A DNA stretch of 18,431 nucleotides, taken from NCBI GenBank assembly GCA_964235615.1, contig CAXSEE010000077.1, forward strand, positions 1-18,431, written 5' to 3'. The stretch comes from Lichenicoccus sp964235615 (GTDB taxonomy: Bacteria; Pseudomonadota; Alphaproteobacteria; Acetobacterales; Acetobacteraceae). Shown here in pieces: positions 6,320 through 12,445 of the stretch (positions are counted from its first letter, which is position 1; the number at the start of each line of letters is the position of its first letter). Below the pieces are notes generated by a model. The model was not told the origin of the DNA. It was given only the letters and a program-made list of their open reading frames with translations, and ran no database searches. A program made the position numbers and the translations under genes.

Positions 6320-7060
6320 TTAGTTATGCCAGCCACCGTCGATGATCTGCGCGGTGCCGGTGGTGAAGCCGGACTCGTCGGATGCGAGATAGACCGCGAG
6401 GGCGGCGATCTCCGGCGCGGTGCCGAGGCGTCCCATCGGCTGGCGGTCGCGGAAGGCCTGCAATCCGGCTTCCTCGCTGATCCCCCGCGCTGTCGCCAGC
6501 GAGGCGGCGCGTTCACGCAGCGACGGCGTTTCCACCGTGCCGGGACAGATCGCGTTCGCGCGTATGCCGCGCGCGACATAATCGACCGCAATGGATTTGG
6601 TCATGCCCAGCACGGCGGCTTTCGAGGCGCCATAGGCGAAGCGGTTGGGAACGCCCTTGAGGCTGGAGGCGACCGAAGACATGTTGATGATCGAGCCATG
6701 TCCCGCCTCCAGCATGGCTGGCAGGAAGGCGCGGATGGTGTGGAACATCGCCGTCACGTTGAGGTCGAAGGAGAGTTTCCAGGCTTCGTCACCGCATTCG
6801 AGCACCGAGCCGTTCTGCACGGTGCCGGCACAGTTGAACAGGATGTCGATGGCTCCGAGTTCGGCCGCGAGGGCGTTGATCGCCGATATATCCAGCACAT
6901 CGAGCACGCGCGGATGCAGCATGGCGGTTGCTTCCAGCGCCTCGACGCGCAGGTCGGTGGCGTAGACCTCGGCACCCTCGCCGGCGAATGCTTCCGCCGC
7001 CGCCCGTCCGATACCCTGTCCCGCCGCGGTGACCAGCGCGCGCTTGCCGGAAAGGCGCAT
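6320..7060 (-). CDS. SDR family dehydrogenase resembling 2-keto-3-deoxy-L-fuconate dehydrogenase
   Basis: A 246-residue classical SDR. The glycine motif TAAGQGIG is at 11-18, and Asp36 (YATDL) implies NAD+ preference. NCAG is at 76-79, and the catalytic Ser lies in NMSSVASS (about 129), with Tyr143 and Lys147 in YGASK. The segments SIINMSSVASSLKGVPNRF and RQPMGRLGTAPEIAALAVYLASDES match my recollection of 2-keto-3-deoxy-L-fuconate dehydrogenase, which oxidises that acid to a 2,4-diketo product. Related SDRs (BDH2-like, other 2-keto-3-deoxy sugar acid 4-dehydrogenases) are alternatives. It is the promoter-proximal gene of the minus operon, with GGAGG seven to eight bases before the ATG. It is divergent from the FAH-family gene across 116 bp. 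Confidence 0.87.
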   Translation of the reverse strand: MRLSGKRALVTAAGQGIGRAAAEAFAGEGAEVYATDLRVEALEATAMLHPRVLDVLDISAINALAAELGAIDILFNCAGTVQNGSVLECGDEAWKLSFDLNVTAMFHTIRAFLPAMLEAGHGSIINMSSVASSLKGVPNRFAYGASKAAVLGMTKSIAVDYVARGIRANAICPGTVETPSLRERAASLATARGISEEAGLQAFRDRQPMGRLGTAPEIAALAVYLASDESGFTTGTAQIIDGGWHN

Positions 7061-7081
7061 CGGGTTTCCTCCATGAACCCG
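7061..7081 (-). promoter_or_regulatory. Hairpin placing the SDR ribosome binding site in its loop
   Basis: A 6-bp inverted repeat, CGGGTT and AACCCG, flanks a 9-nt loop that contains the GGAGGA ribosome binding site of the 2-keto-3-deoxy-fuconate dehydrogenase-like gene. The arm adjoins its ATG directly. It may tune translation, or the symmetry may be chance. Confidence 0.35.
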
Positions 7082-7084
7082 TCG

Positions 7085-7113
7085 AGCCTAGCCGGCGCCG
7101 CACTTGCTGTCTA
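7085..7113 (-). promoter_or_regulatory. Candidate promoter of the SDR-SDR-fucU operon
   Basis: On the minus strand, TAGACA (complement of 7108-7113) is followed after 17 bp by TAGGCT (complement of 7085-7090). The -35 matches 5 of 6 and the -10 only 3 of 6, which is tolerable for an alphaproteobacterial promoter. The implied start near 7078 gives a leader of under 20 nt. Support is modest. Confidence 0.3.
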
Positions 7114-7176
7114 TTGGCCGGACCAGTTGGATGCTAACGATGCCGCCGCGAGATGTTGGCGGGAAGGATGCCTGAC

Positions 7177-8352
7177 ATGACCACGATCCTGCCGGACGAC
7201 CATGCGCGTGCGACCCTGGTCGGGCGTGTGCATGACCCCGAGAGGGGCGGTCCCTGCCTGGTGCATCTCCGTGGCGACCGGCTGGTCGACGTGACCGGCG
7301 CCGGGCCGACGCTGTCGGCTCTGCTGGAGCATGACAATCCCGCTGACCTCGTCAAGAATTTTGCGGATGAGCGCGGGTGGCCGTTGCAATCCGTGATCGA
7401 GACCAGCCTGCAACCGGCCAGCCTGCAAGCAAATCATGATGGCGTGCGCCTGCTGGCACCGTGCGATCTGCAGGTGGTCAAGGCGTGCGGGGTGACGTTC
7501 GCCGACAGCATGATCGAGCGGGTCATCGAGGAACGCAGCAAGGGCGATCCGGCACAGGCCGCGGCGTTGCGGGCGCAGCTCTCGCGGTCGATCGGCGAGG
7601 CTCTGTCGTCGGTCAGGCCGGGTTCGCCCGAAGCCGCGAAGGCAAAGGAGATCCTGATCCGCGAAGGCCTCTGGTCGCAATATCTCGAAGTGGGGATCGG
7701 CCCGGACGCCGAGGTCTTCACCAAGGCGCCGGTGCTGTCCTGCGTCGGTTTCGGCGAGCGGATCGGCATTCTCAGCAGCTCGTCATGGAATAATCCGGAA
7801 CCCGAAGTGGTGCTGGCGATCAATTCCGCCGGACGGATCCAGGGTGCGACGCTCGGCAACGACGTCAATCTGCGCGATGTCGAGGGACGCAGCGCGCTGC
7901 TGCTCGGACGCGCCAAGGACAACAACGCCTCCTGCGCGCTCGGGCCGTTCCTGCGCCTGTTCGACGCCCATTTCGGCATCGACGACGTGCGCGGGCTCGA
8001 TCTCGAACTGGAAGTGTTCGGCCGGGACGACGCCTTCCACATGACCGGCCACAGCACGATGCGTCGCATCAGCCGTGATCCGGTGGATCTGGCGGCACAG
8101 GCGATCGGCCCGCACCACCAGTATCCGGATGGTTTCATGCTGATGCTGGGCACGCTTTTTGCCCCGACCCAGGACCGTGCGCAGCCCGGCAGCGGTTTCA
8201 CCCACCAGCTTGGCGATCGAGTCGAGATCTCGTCGGCATCGCTCGGCCGGCTGGTCAACAGCGTAACCCACTCCGAGACGGCACCGCCCTGGACGTTCGG
8301 CATCGGCAGGCTCATGCGCAACCTGGCCGAGAGGGGGCTGTTGGCGAACTGA
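7177..8352 (+). CDS. Long FAH-superfamily enzyme (2-keto-3-deoxy sugar acid dehydratase or diketo-acid hydrolase)
   Basis: A 391-residue member of the fumarylacetoacetate hydrolase superfamily, with the catalytic domain in the C-terminal two thirds. Metal ligands are visible as Glu208 and Glu210 in NNPEPEVVL and Asp229 in GNDVN. Lys247 (GRAKDNN) occupies the conserved lysine position, and ACGVTFADSMIERVIEER is a subgroup signature. The length fits the XylX-like 2-keto-3-deoxy-pentonate dehydratases (about 390 residues) better than the roughly 285-residue 2,4-diketo-3-deoxy-fuconate hydrolases. Either activity suits the neighbouring SDRs. The ATG at 7177 has GGGAAGG nine bases upstream; in-frame ATGs at 7153 and 7168 are less well placed. 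It is divergent from the SDR operon and 106 nt upstream of the first transporter gene. Confidence 0.85.
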   Translation: MTTILPDDHARATLVGRVHDPERGGPCLVHLRGDRLVDVTGAGPTLSALLEHDNPADLVKNFADERGWPLQSVIETSLQPASLQANHDGVRLLAPCDLQVVKACGVTFADSMIERVIEERSKGDPAQAAALRAQLSRSIGEALSSVRPGSPEAAKAKEILIREGLWSQYLEVGIGPDAEVFTKAPVLSCVGFGERIGILSSSSWNNPEPEVVLAINSAGRIQGATLGNDVNLRDVEGRSALLLGRAKDNNASCALGPFLRLFDAHFGIDDVRGLDLELEVFGRDDAFHMTGHSTMRRISRDPVDLAAQAIGPHHQYPDGFMLMLGTLFAPTQDRAQPGSGFTHQLGDRVEISSASLGRLVNSVTHSETAPPWTFGIGRLMRNLAERGLLAN

Positions 8353-8375
8353 GAAGGGTGGTCGATCGGGCCGGC

Positions 8376-8404
8376 TTGACAAGGTTTATCGTTGTTTATC
8401 CTAT
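8376..8404 (+). promoter_or_regulatory. Promoter of the first sugar ABC transporter, with a direct-repeat motif in the spacer
   Basis: A perfect TTGACA at 8376-8381 is followed by 17 bp and the poor hexamer TCCTAT at 8399-8404; TATCCT at 8397-8402 is an alternative with a 15-bp spacer. The spacer carries GTTTATC twice, at 8384-8390 and 8394-8400, exactly one helical turn apart. A short inverted repeat, GGCGG (8416-8420) and CCGCC (8427-8431), lies just downstream. The site is 55 bp before the GTG start of the binding protein. Confidence 0.5.
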
Positions 8405-8458
8405 GAAGAACCGAAGGCGGGAAACACCGCCGGCATGTGACGATCAAGGGAGATCGAA

Positions 8459-9442
8459 GTGACAGGAACCCGTCTGCGTCGGGGACGACGCGCCATGCTC
8501 ATCATGTCCGCTGCTCTTGTTGCCGGTCTGCCATCGGCAGGTGCCGCACGAGCGGCCGAGACCATTCCGGTAATCGTCAAGGACACCACCGCGCAATATT
8601 GGCAGATCGTCATGGCCGGCGCGCGCAAGGCCGGCCGCGATCTCGGCGTCAACGTGCCGACCATGGGCGCCCAGAGCGAAGCGGACATCCCCGGCCAGAT
8701 CAGCGCTCTGGAGAATGCCACGGCCTCGCATCCGGCGGCGATCGTGATCTCGCCGACGCAGTTCGCGGCACTCGGTCCGCCGATCACCGACGCCGCGCAA
8801 TCGGTCAAGATCATCGGCATCGACTCCGCCGCCGATACGCAAGCCTTCACCTCGTTCCTGACCACCGACAATATAAAGGGCGGTGCCGCCGCCGCAGACG
8901 CGCTCGGTGAGGCGATAAAAGCCAAGAACGGCGCGGCCAAGGGCGATGTCGCGATCATCCTCTCGCTGCCCGGCGTCGGCTCGCTCGACCAGCGGGTAAA
9001 GGGTTTCACCGCCGAGCTGGGCGCGAAGTATCCCGGTCTCAAGATCATCGCCGTACGCGTCGCCGACGGCCAGGTGACCACCGGGCTCAACATCGCCAAC
9101 GACCTGCTCACCGCCAATCCGGATCTGGCCGGGCTGTTCTGCGTCAATCTGGCGATGAGCCAGGGAGCCAGCCAGGCGATCTCCGAGATCAAGCCGCCGA
9201 AATTGAGCATGGTCGCCTTCGACAGCGACCAGAAACTGGCCGGGCTGGTGCGTGACGGCACGGTGGCGGCGATGATCGTGCAGGACCCGTATCGCATGGG
9301 CTATGACGGCGTGAAGGAAGCGCTGGCGGCGTCGCGCAACCAGCCGGTGCCGAAGAATGTCGATACCGGCGTCAACACCATCGACAAGACCAACATCGAC
9401 ACGCCGCATTCGCAGGCCTTGCTCAATCCCAAGCTCGACTGA
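8459..9442 (+). CDS. Sugar ABC transporter periplasmic substrate-binding protein (CUT2 type, system 1)
   Basis: A 327-residue precursor of a type I periplasmic binding protein (Peripla_BP_4, ribose/xylose binding class). The N-terminus has a basic region, RLRRGRR, then a hydrophobic stretch, and a probable Sec cleavage after ARA at about residue 32. The mature part starts with IPVIVKDTTAQYWQIVMAGA, the usual first strand and helix contacting the sugar. Later it shows SPTQFAALGPPI and VAFDSDQKLAGLVRDGTVAAMIVQDPYRMGY, the family's C-terminal domain. The GTG start has GGGAG six bases upstream. It is the first gene of transporter system 1, with the ATPase gene starting 10 nt later. The ligand is unknown; the adjacent fucose-type enzymes suggest an aldose or deoxy sugar. 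Confidence 0.92.
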   Translation: MTGTRLRRGRRAMLIMSAALVAGLPSAGAARAAETIPVIVKDTTAQYWQIVMAGARKAGRDLGVNVPTMGAQSEADIPGQISALENATASHPAAIVISPTQFAALGPPITDAAQSVKIIGIDSAADTQAFTSFLTTDNIKGGAAAADALGEAIKAKNGAAKGDVAIILSLPGVGSLDQRVKGFTAELGAKYPGLKIIAVRVADGQVTTGLNIANDLLTANPDLAGLFCVNLAMSQGASQAISEIKPPKLSMVAFDSDQKLAGLVRDGTVAAMIVQDPYRMGYDGVKEALAASRNQPVPKNVDTGVNTIDKTNIDTPHSQALLNPKLD

Positions 9443-9452
9443 GCAGCCGGCG

Positions 9453-10967
9453 ATGGCGTCGATTCCAGCGGCGGCAGCGATCCCAGCGGCGCCGCCAATT
9501 ATGGAGCTCCGCGGCGTCGACAAGCGGTTCACGGGTACCTATGCGCTGAAAGCCGTCAGCCTCGCGTTCGAGGAGGGCGAGATCCATGCCCTCGTCGGCG
9601 AGAACGGGGCCGGCAAGTCGACCATGATCAAGATCCTCACCGGCGCCTACGAACGCACCGGCGGCGAGATATTGTGGCGCGGCGAGCCGGCAGCACTCGC
9701 GACGCCGCATGATGCGATCGCGCTCGGCATCAACGCGGTGCATCAGGAGGTGGTGCTGTGCCGCCATCTCGACGTCACCGGCAACATGTTCCTCGGCGAC
9801 GAGATAAGCCGCGGCGGCTTGCTGCGGAAACATTCGATGCGCCGGCGCGCCCAGGCGGTGCTCGACGACCTCGGCTTCCAGATCGACGCCGGCCGCATCC
9901 TCGGCGAGCTCACCATCGGCCAGCAGCAGCTCGTGGCGACGGCGCGCGCGGCGATGCGCGGAACGAAATTCCTCATCCTCGACGAGCCGACCGGCTATCT
10001 GACCCGCCAGGAGACCGACCAGCTGTTCCGCCTGATCCGGCGGCTGAATGGCGAGGGCGTCACCATCGTCTATATCAGCCACCGCCTCGAGGAGATCTTC
10101 GAGCTGTCGCACCGGGTTTCGGTATTGCGCGACGGCGTGCTGATCGCGACCCACCGCACCGCGGAGACCAGCGAGCAGGAGCTGATCCGCGACATGGTCG
10201 CGCGCTCGATCGAGGAGGTGCATTACAAGGAGCCGGTGGCGCGCGGCGGCGTGCTGCTGCGCGTGTCCGGCATGACCGGCCCCGGCTTCTCGGACGTCAG
10301 CCTCGACGTGCATGCCGGCGAGGTGATCGGGCTGTACGGGCTGGTCGGCGCCGGACGCAGCGAGTTCGTCCAGTGCCTGTTCGGCCGGACGCGCAAGCTT
10401 GCAGGCGAGATCGAGTTCAAGGGCAGGACGGTCGACATCCGCCGCGAGCGCCAGGCGATCGACATGGGCATCGCGCTGGTCCCGGAGAGCCGGCGCGACC
10501 AGGGGCTGTGCCTCAACCTCGGCGTCGGCTTCAACCTCAACCAGACCATCTTCGACCGGCTCGGCCGGGCCGGTTTCATGGACAGTGCCGCGGAACGCAA
10601 GAGTGCGGCGGGGCAGATCCGCGACATGCGCATCGTCGCGGCCTCGCAGCGCATCGAGGCCGCGACATTGTCCGGCGGCAACCAGCAGAAACTGGTGATC
10701 GGCAAATGGCTGAGCCACGGCGCGGACCTGTTCATCTTCGACGAGCCGACCGTCGGCGTCGACGTCGGCACCAAGGTCGAGATCTACAAGCTGTTCGCCA
10801 GGCTGCTGCACCGTGGCGCCGGCATCATCCTGATCTCCTCCTACCTGCCTGAAGTGCGCGACCTGTCGGACCGGCTGCACGTGTTCCGCGGCGGCCGCAT
10901 GGTCGCCAGCTACGACCCGCGCGAAGTGGGGTCCGAAACCATCCTCAGGGAGGCGATCGGTGTCTGA
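9453..10967 (+). CDS. Sugar ABC transporter ATP-binding protein with two fused nucleotide-binding domains (system 1)
   Basis: A 504-residue RbsA/XylG/MglA-type ATPase with tandem NBDs that powers the CUT2 importer at the inner membrane. NBD1: Walker A GENGAGKST at 49-57, Q-loop Gln98, signature LTIGQQQ at 153-159, Walker B LILDEPT at 174-180, and switch His210. NBD2: degenerate Walker A GLVGAGRSE at 296-304 without the lysine, normal for this family, signature LSGGNQQ at 406-412, and Walker B IFDEPT at 428-433. The ATG at 9453 lies 10 nt after the binding-protein stop and has only a weak ribosome binding site. An ATG at 9501 is a poorer alternative. The stop overlaps the permease start by 8 nt. 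Confidence 0.93.
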   Translation: MASIPAAAAIPAAPPIMELRGVDKRFTGTYALKAVSLAFEEGEIHALVGENGAGKSTMIKILTGAYERTGGEILWRGEPAALATPHDAIALGINAVHQEVVLCRHLDVTGNMFLGDEISRGGLLRKHSMRRRAQAVLDDLGFQIDAGRILGELTIGQQQLVATARAAMRGTKFLILDEPTGYLTRQETDQLFRLIRRLNGEGVTIVYISHRLEEIFELSHRVSVLRDGVLIATHRTAETSEQELIRDMVARSIEEVHYKEPVARGGVLLRVSGMTGPGFSDVSLDVHAGEVIGLYGLVGAGRSEFVQCLFGRTRKLAGEIEFKGRTVDIRRERQAIDMGIALVPESRRDQGLCLNLGVGFNLNQTIFDRLGRAGFMDSAAERKSAAGQIRDMRIVAASQRIEAATLSGGNQQKLVIGKWLSHGADLFIFDEPTVGVDVGTKVEIYKLFARLLHRGAGIILISSYLPEVRDLSDRLHVFRGGRMVASYDPREVGSETILREAIGV

Positions 10968-11949
10968 GGCTCCTGTCAACTTCGCAGGCCCTGTCGCAGC
11001 CGTTCCCGCGCGCGGCCGCGGCCGCTTCGGCTTCCTGCTCAACCTGACCCTGCTCGGCCTGCTGCTGCTGCTGTGGGCCATCCTCGCGGTCTCTACATCC
11101 AGCTTCGCCAGCGTCGGCAACTTCACCAACCTGATGCGCCAGGCGTCGCTCTGGACCATCATCGCCATCGGCCAGACCTTCGTCATCATCACCGCCGGCA
11201 TCGACCTGTCGGTGGGTGCCGTGGTCGGGCTGTCGAGCACCGCCGTGGCGATGCTGTTGGTGGCGCATGTGCCGATCCCGCTGGCATGCCTGATCACTTT
11301 GGCGATGGGGGTCGCGATCGGCATGTTCCACGGCTTCGCCATCGTGACCATGCGCCTGCCGCCGTTCATCACCACCCTGGCCACCCTGACCGCGTTGCGC
11401 GGCATCGGGCTGCTGATGACCGGCGGCCAGACCATCGCCGGCTTCCCGCGCAGTTTCGGCGCCTTTTCGCGCGGTGCCTTTCTCGGCGTCCCGAACCTGT
11501 TCTGGATGGTGATACTGGTGGCGATCCCGGCCGGGCTGCTGCTGCACCAGACGCGCTGGGGACGGCATATCTACGCCGCCGGCAGCAACCCCGAAGCGGC
11601 ACGGCTGTCCGGCATCCATGTCGGCAGGACCATCTATCTGGCCTACATCATTTCCGCGACGCTGGCGGCCCTGGCCGGCATCCTGACCGCATCGCGCATC
11701 GGCATCGGCGTGGCGACCACCGGCGATGGCTGGGAGTTGCAGTCGATCGCCTCGTCGGTGATCGGCGGGACCTCGTTGTTCGGCGCCGTCGGCACGGTGA
11801 TCGGACCGATCCTCGGCGCCATCCTGCTGACCACGATCAACAACGGCGCCAACCTGCTCAACGTGAACCCGTTCTGGCAGAGGGTCATCACCGGCGGCCT
11901 GATCCTCATCATCGTCTTCTTCGACCAGCGGCGCCGGCGCGGACGCTGA
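10960..11949 (+). CDS. Sugar ABC transporter permease (CUT2 type, system 1)
   Basis: A 329-residue polytopic inner-membrane permease of the branched/CUT2 (BPD_transp_2, RbsC-like) family, with about 8-10 hydrophobic helices. Signature segments are TFVIITAGIDLSVGAVVGL (about 73-91), MRLPPFITTLATLTALRGI, the coupling-loop region GSNPEAARLSGIHV, and GGTSLFGAVGTVIGPILGA. The N-terminal 20 or so residues are hydrophilic. It starts with GTG, overlapping the ATPase stop by 8 nt, with GGGAGG six bases upstream. It forms the transmembrane homodimer through which the sugar released by the binding protein passes. The C-terminus ends in a basic tail, QRRRRGR. Confidence 0.93.
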   Translation: MSEAPVNFAGPVAAVPARGRGRFGFLLNLTLLGLLLLLWAILAVSTSSFASVGNFTNLMRQASLWTIIAIGQTFVIITAGIDLSVGAVVGLSSTAVAMLLVAHVPIPLACLITLAMGVAIGMFHGFAIVTMRLPPFITTLATLTALRGIGLLMTGGQTIAGFPRSFGAFSRGAFLGVPNLFWMVILVAIPAGLLLHQTRWGRHIYAAGSNPEAARLSGIHVGRTIYLAYIISATLAALAGILTASRIGIGVATTGDGWELQSIASSVIGGTSLFGAVGTVIGPILGAILLTTINNGANLLNVNPFWQRVITGGLILIIVFFDQRRRRGR

Positions 11950-11953
11950 ACAG

Positions 11954-12274
11954 GTGCCGAAAGTCGCAATTCTGTTGCTTGACGCGAAATCTTTAATCGA
12001 ATTGCCGCAATGGTCTGGATACCGAATGAGACCGGCTCTGCCTGGACTGGACCGCGCCGTCATCATCGGATCGATCGTAGGCCTGCTCGCCAAGTTGATG
12101 TTTGCAGGCGGCGAGTATGTCGGGCAGCTCTGGATGTTCTGGATTGCACCCATCGCCGGTGCGGCGCTTGCCGGGATCATCGGACGCGTGATGTACAAGC
12201 CCTCGTCGATGATCGAGACGGTGGTCATCGACCGGGAACGGTCTGATCCATCGATCGGGAACGCCGTCGTCTGA
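11954..12274 (+). CDS. Small membrane ORF ending in an aquaporin-like last helix (probable gene remnant)
   Basis: A 106-residue reading frame starting at GTG, four bases after the permease stop; an ATG at 12026 is an alternative with no clear ribosome binding site. Residues 51-82 (AGGEYVGQLWMFWIAPIAGA and beyond) closely resemble the last loop and sixth helix of AqpZ-type aquaporins (G-x-x-Y-V-x-QLW-x-FW-x-AP). Residues 1-47 do not look like an aquaporin. No NPA motif occurs in this or the other two forward frames just upstream. There are two hydrophobic segments (about 35-50 and 58-79) and a charged tail. It may be a remnant of an aquaporin gene left by rearrangement, or a small membrane protein using that helix. 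No function is assigned. Confidence 0.5.
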   Translation: MPKVAILLLDAKSLIELPQWSGYRMRPALPGLDRAVIIGSIVGLLAKLMFAGGEYVGQLWMFWIAPIAGAALAGIIGRVMYKPSSMIETVVIDRERSDPSIGNAVV

Positions 12275-12331
12275 GCAGCGGCCTGGGGCAGGGCGCTGAC
12301 CATCCCCTTGCCTCCTGCTTACAGGCGACGC

Positions 12332-12345
12332 GGAAGCACGCTTCC
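12332..12345. other. Short inverted repeat in the gap between the two transporters
   Basis: GGAAGC and GCTTCC are separated by two bases and followed by TTT. As RNA it would form a 5-bp stem with a 4-nt loop. It could be a weak terminator for system 1 or a protein-binding dyad; the T-run is too short to decide. It lies in the 171-bp gap (12275-12445), which otherwise holds only the operator-like site listed next. Confidence 0.25.
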
Positions 12346-12375
12346 TTTCACAGTGCCGGCGGCCATTTCCGGCTC

Positions 12376-12418
12376 TTGCGCATTCGGGTCTGCAAGCGTC
12401 TGATTGAACCTAATCAGA
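12376..12418 (+). promoter_or_regulatory. Candidate promoter with overlapping palindromic operator for transporter system 2
   Basis: A perfect 7-bp inverted repeat, TCTGATT-gaacct-AATCAGA, occupies 12399-12418. Its left arm coincides with TCTGAT (12399-12404), a 4-of-6 match to a -10 element. TTGCGC (12376-12381) lies exactly 17 bp upstream as a weak -35. The GTG start of the ATPase is 28 bp after the palindrome. This geometry suits a repressor of the LacI or GntR type, but no regulator gene is in the window. Confidence 0.5.
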
Positions 12419-12445
12419 AACCACCGCGACCCAAAGGGACGATCC

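Noticed and set aside
8465..8494. Twin-arginine (Tat) signal in the system 1 binding protein because of RRGRR
   Set aside because: The Tat consensus S/T-R-R-x-F-L-K is not met, and sugar-binding proteins of this class use Sec; the arginines fit an ordinary basic n-region.
9598..9620. 23-bp identity between the two ATPase genes (also near 12574-12596), possible gene conversion
   Set aside because: The identity covers only the Walker A motif GENGAGKS. Conserved residues plus shared codon bias are enough to explain it, and flanking sequence is diverged.
9423..11435. 670-codon open frame on the minus strand opposite the system 1 ATPase and permease
   Set aside because: It is antisense to two well-supported genes with clear motifs; its translation is low-complexity, His/Asp/Ala-rich and without recognisable domains. 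This is the expected shadow of third-position GC bias.
10945..12303. 452-codon open frame on the minus strand opposite the system 1 permease and the small ORF
   Set aside because: The translation is rich in Gln, Asp, Arg and Gly with no domain or signal, and it covers a clear membrane permease on the other strand.
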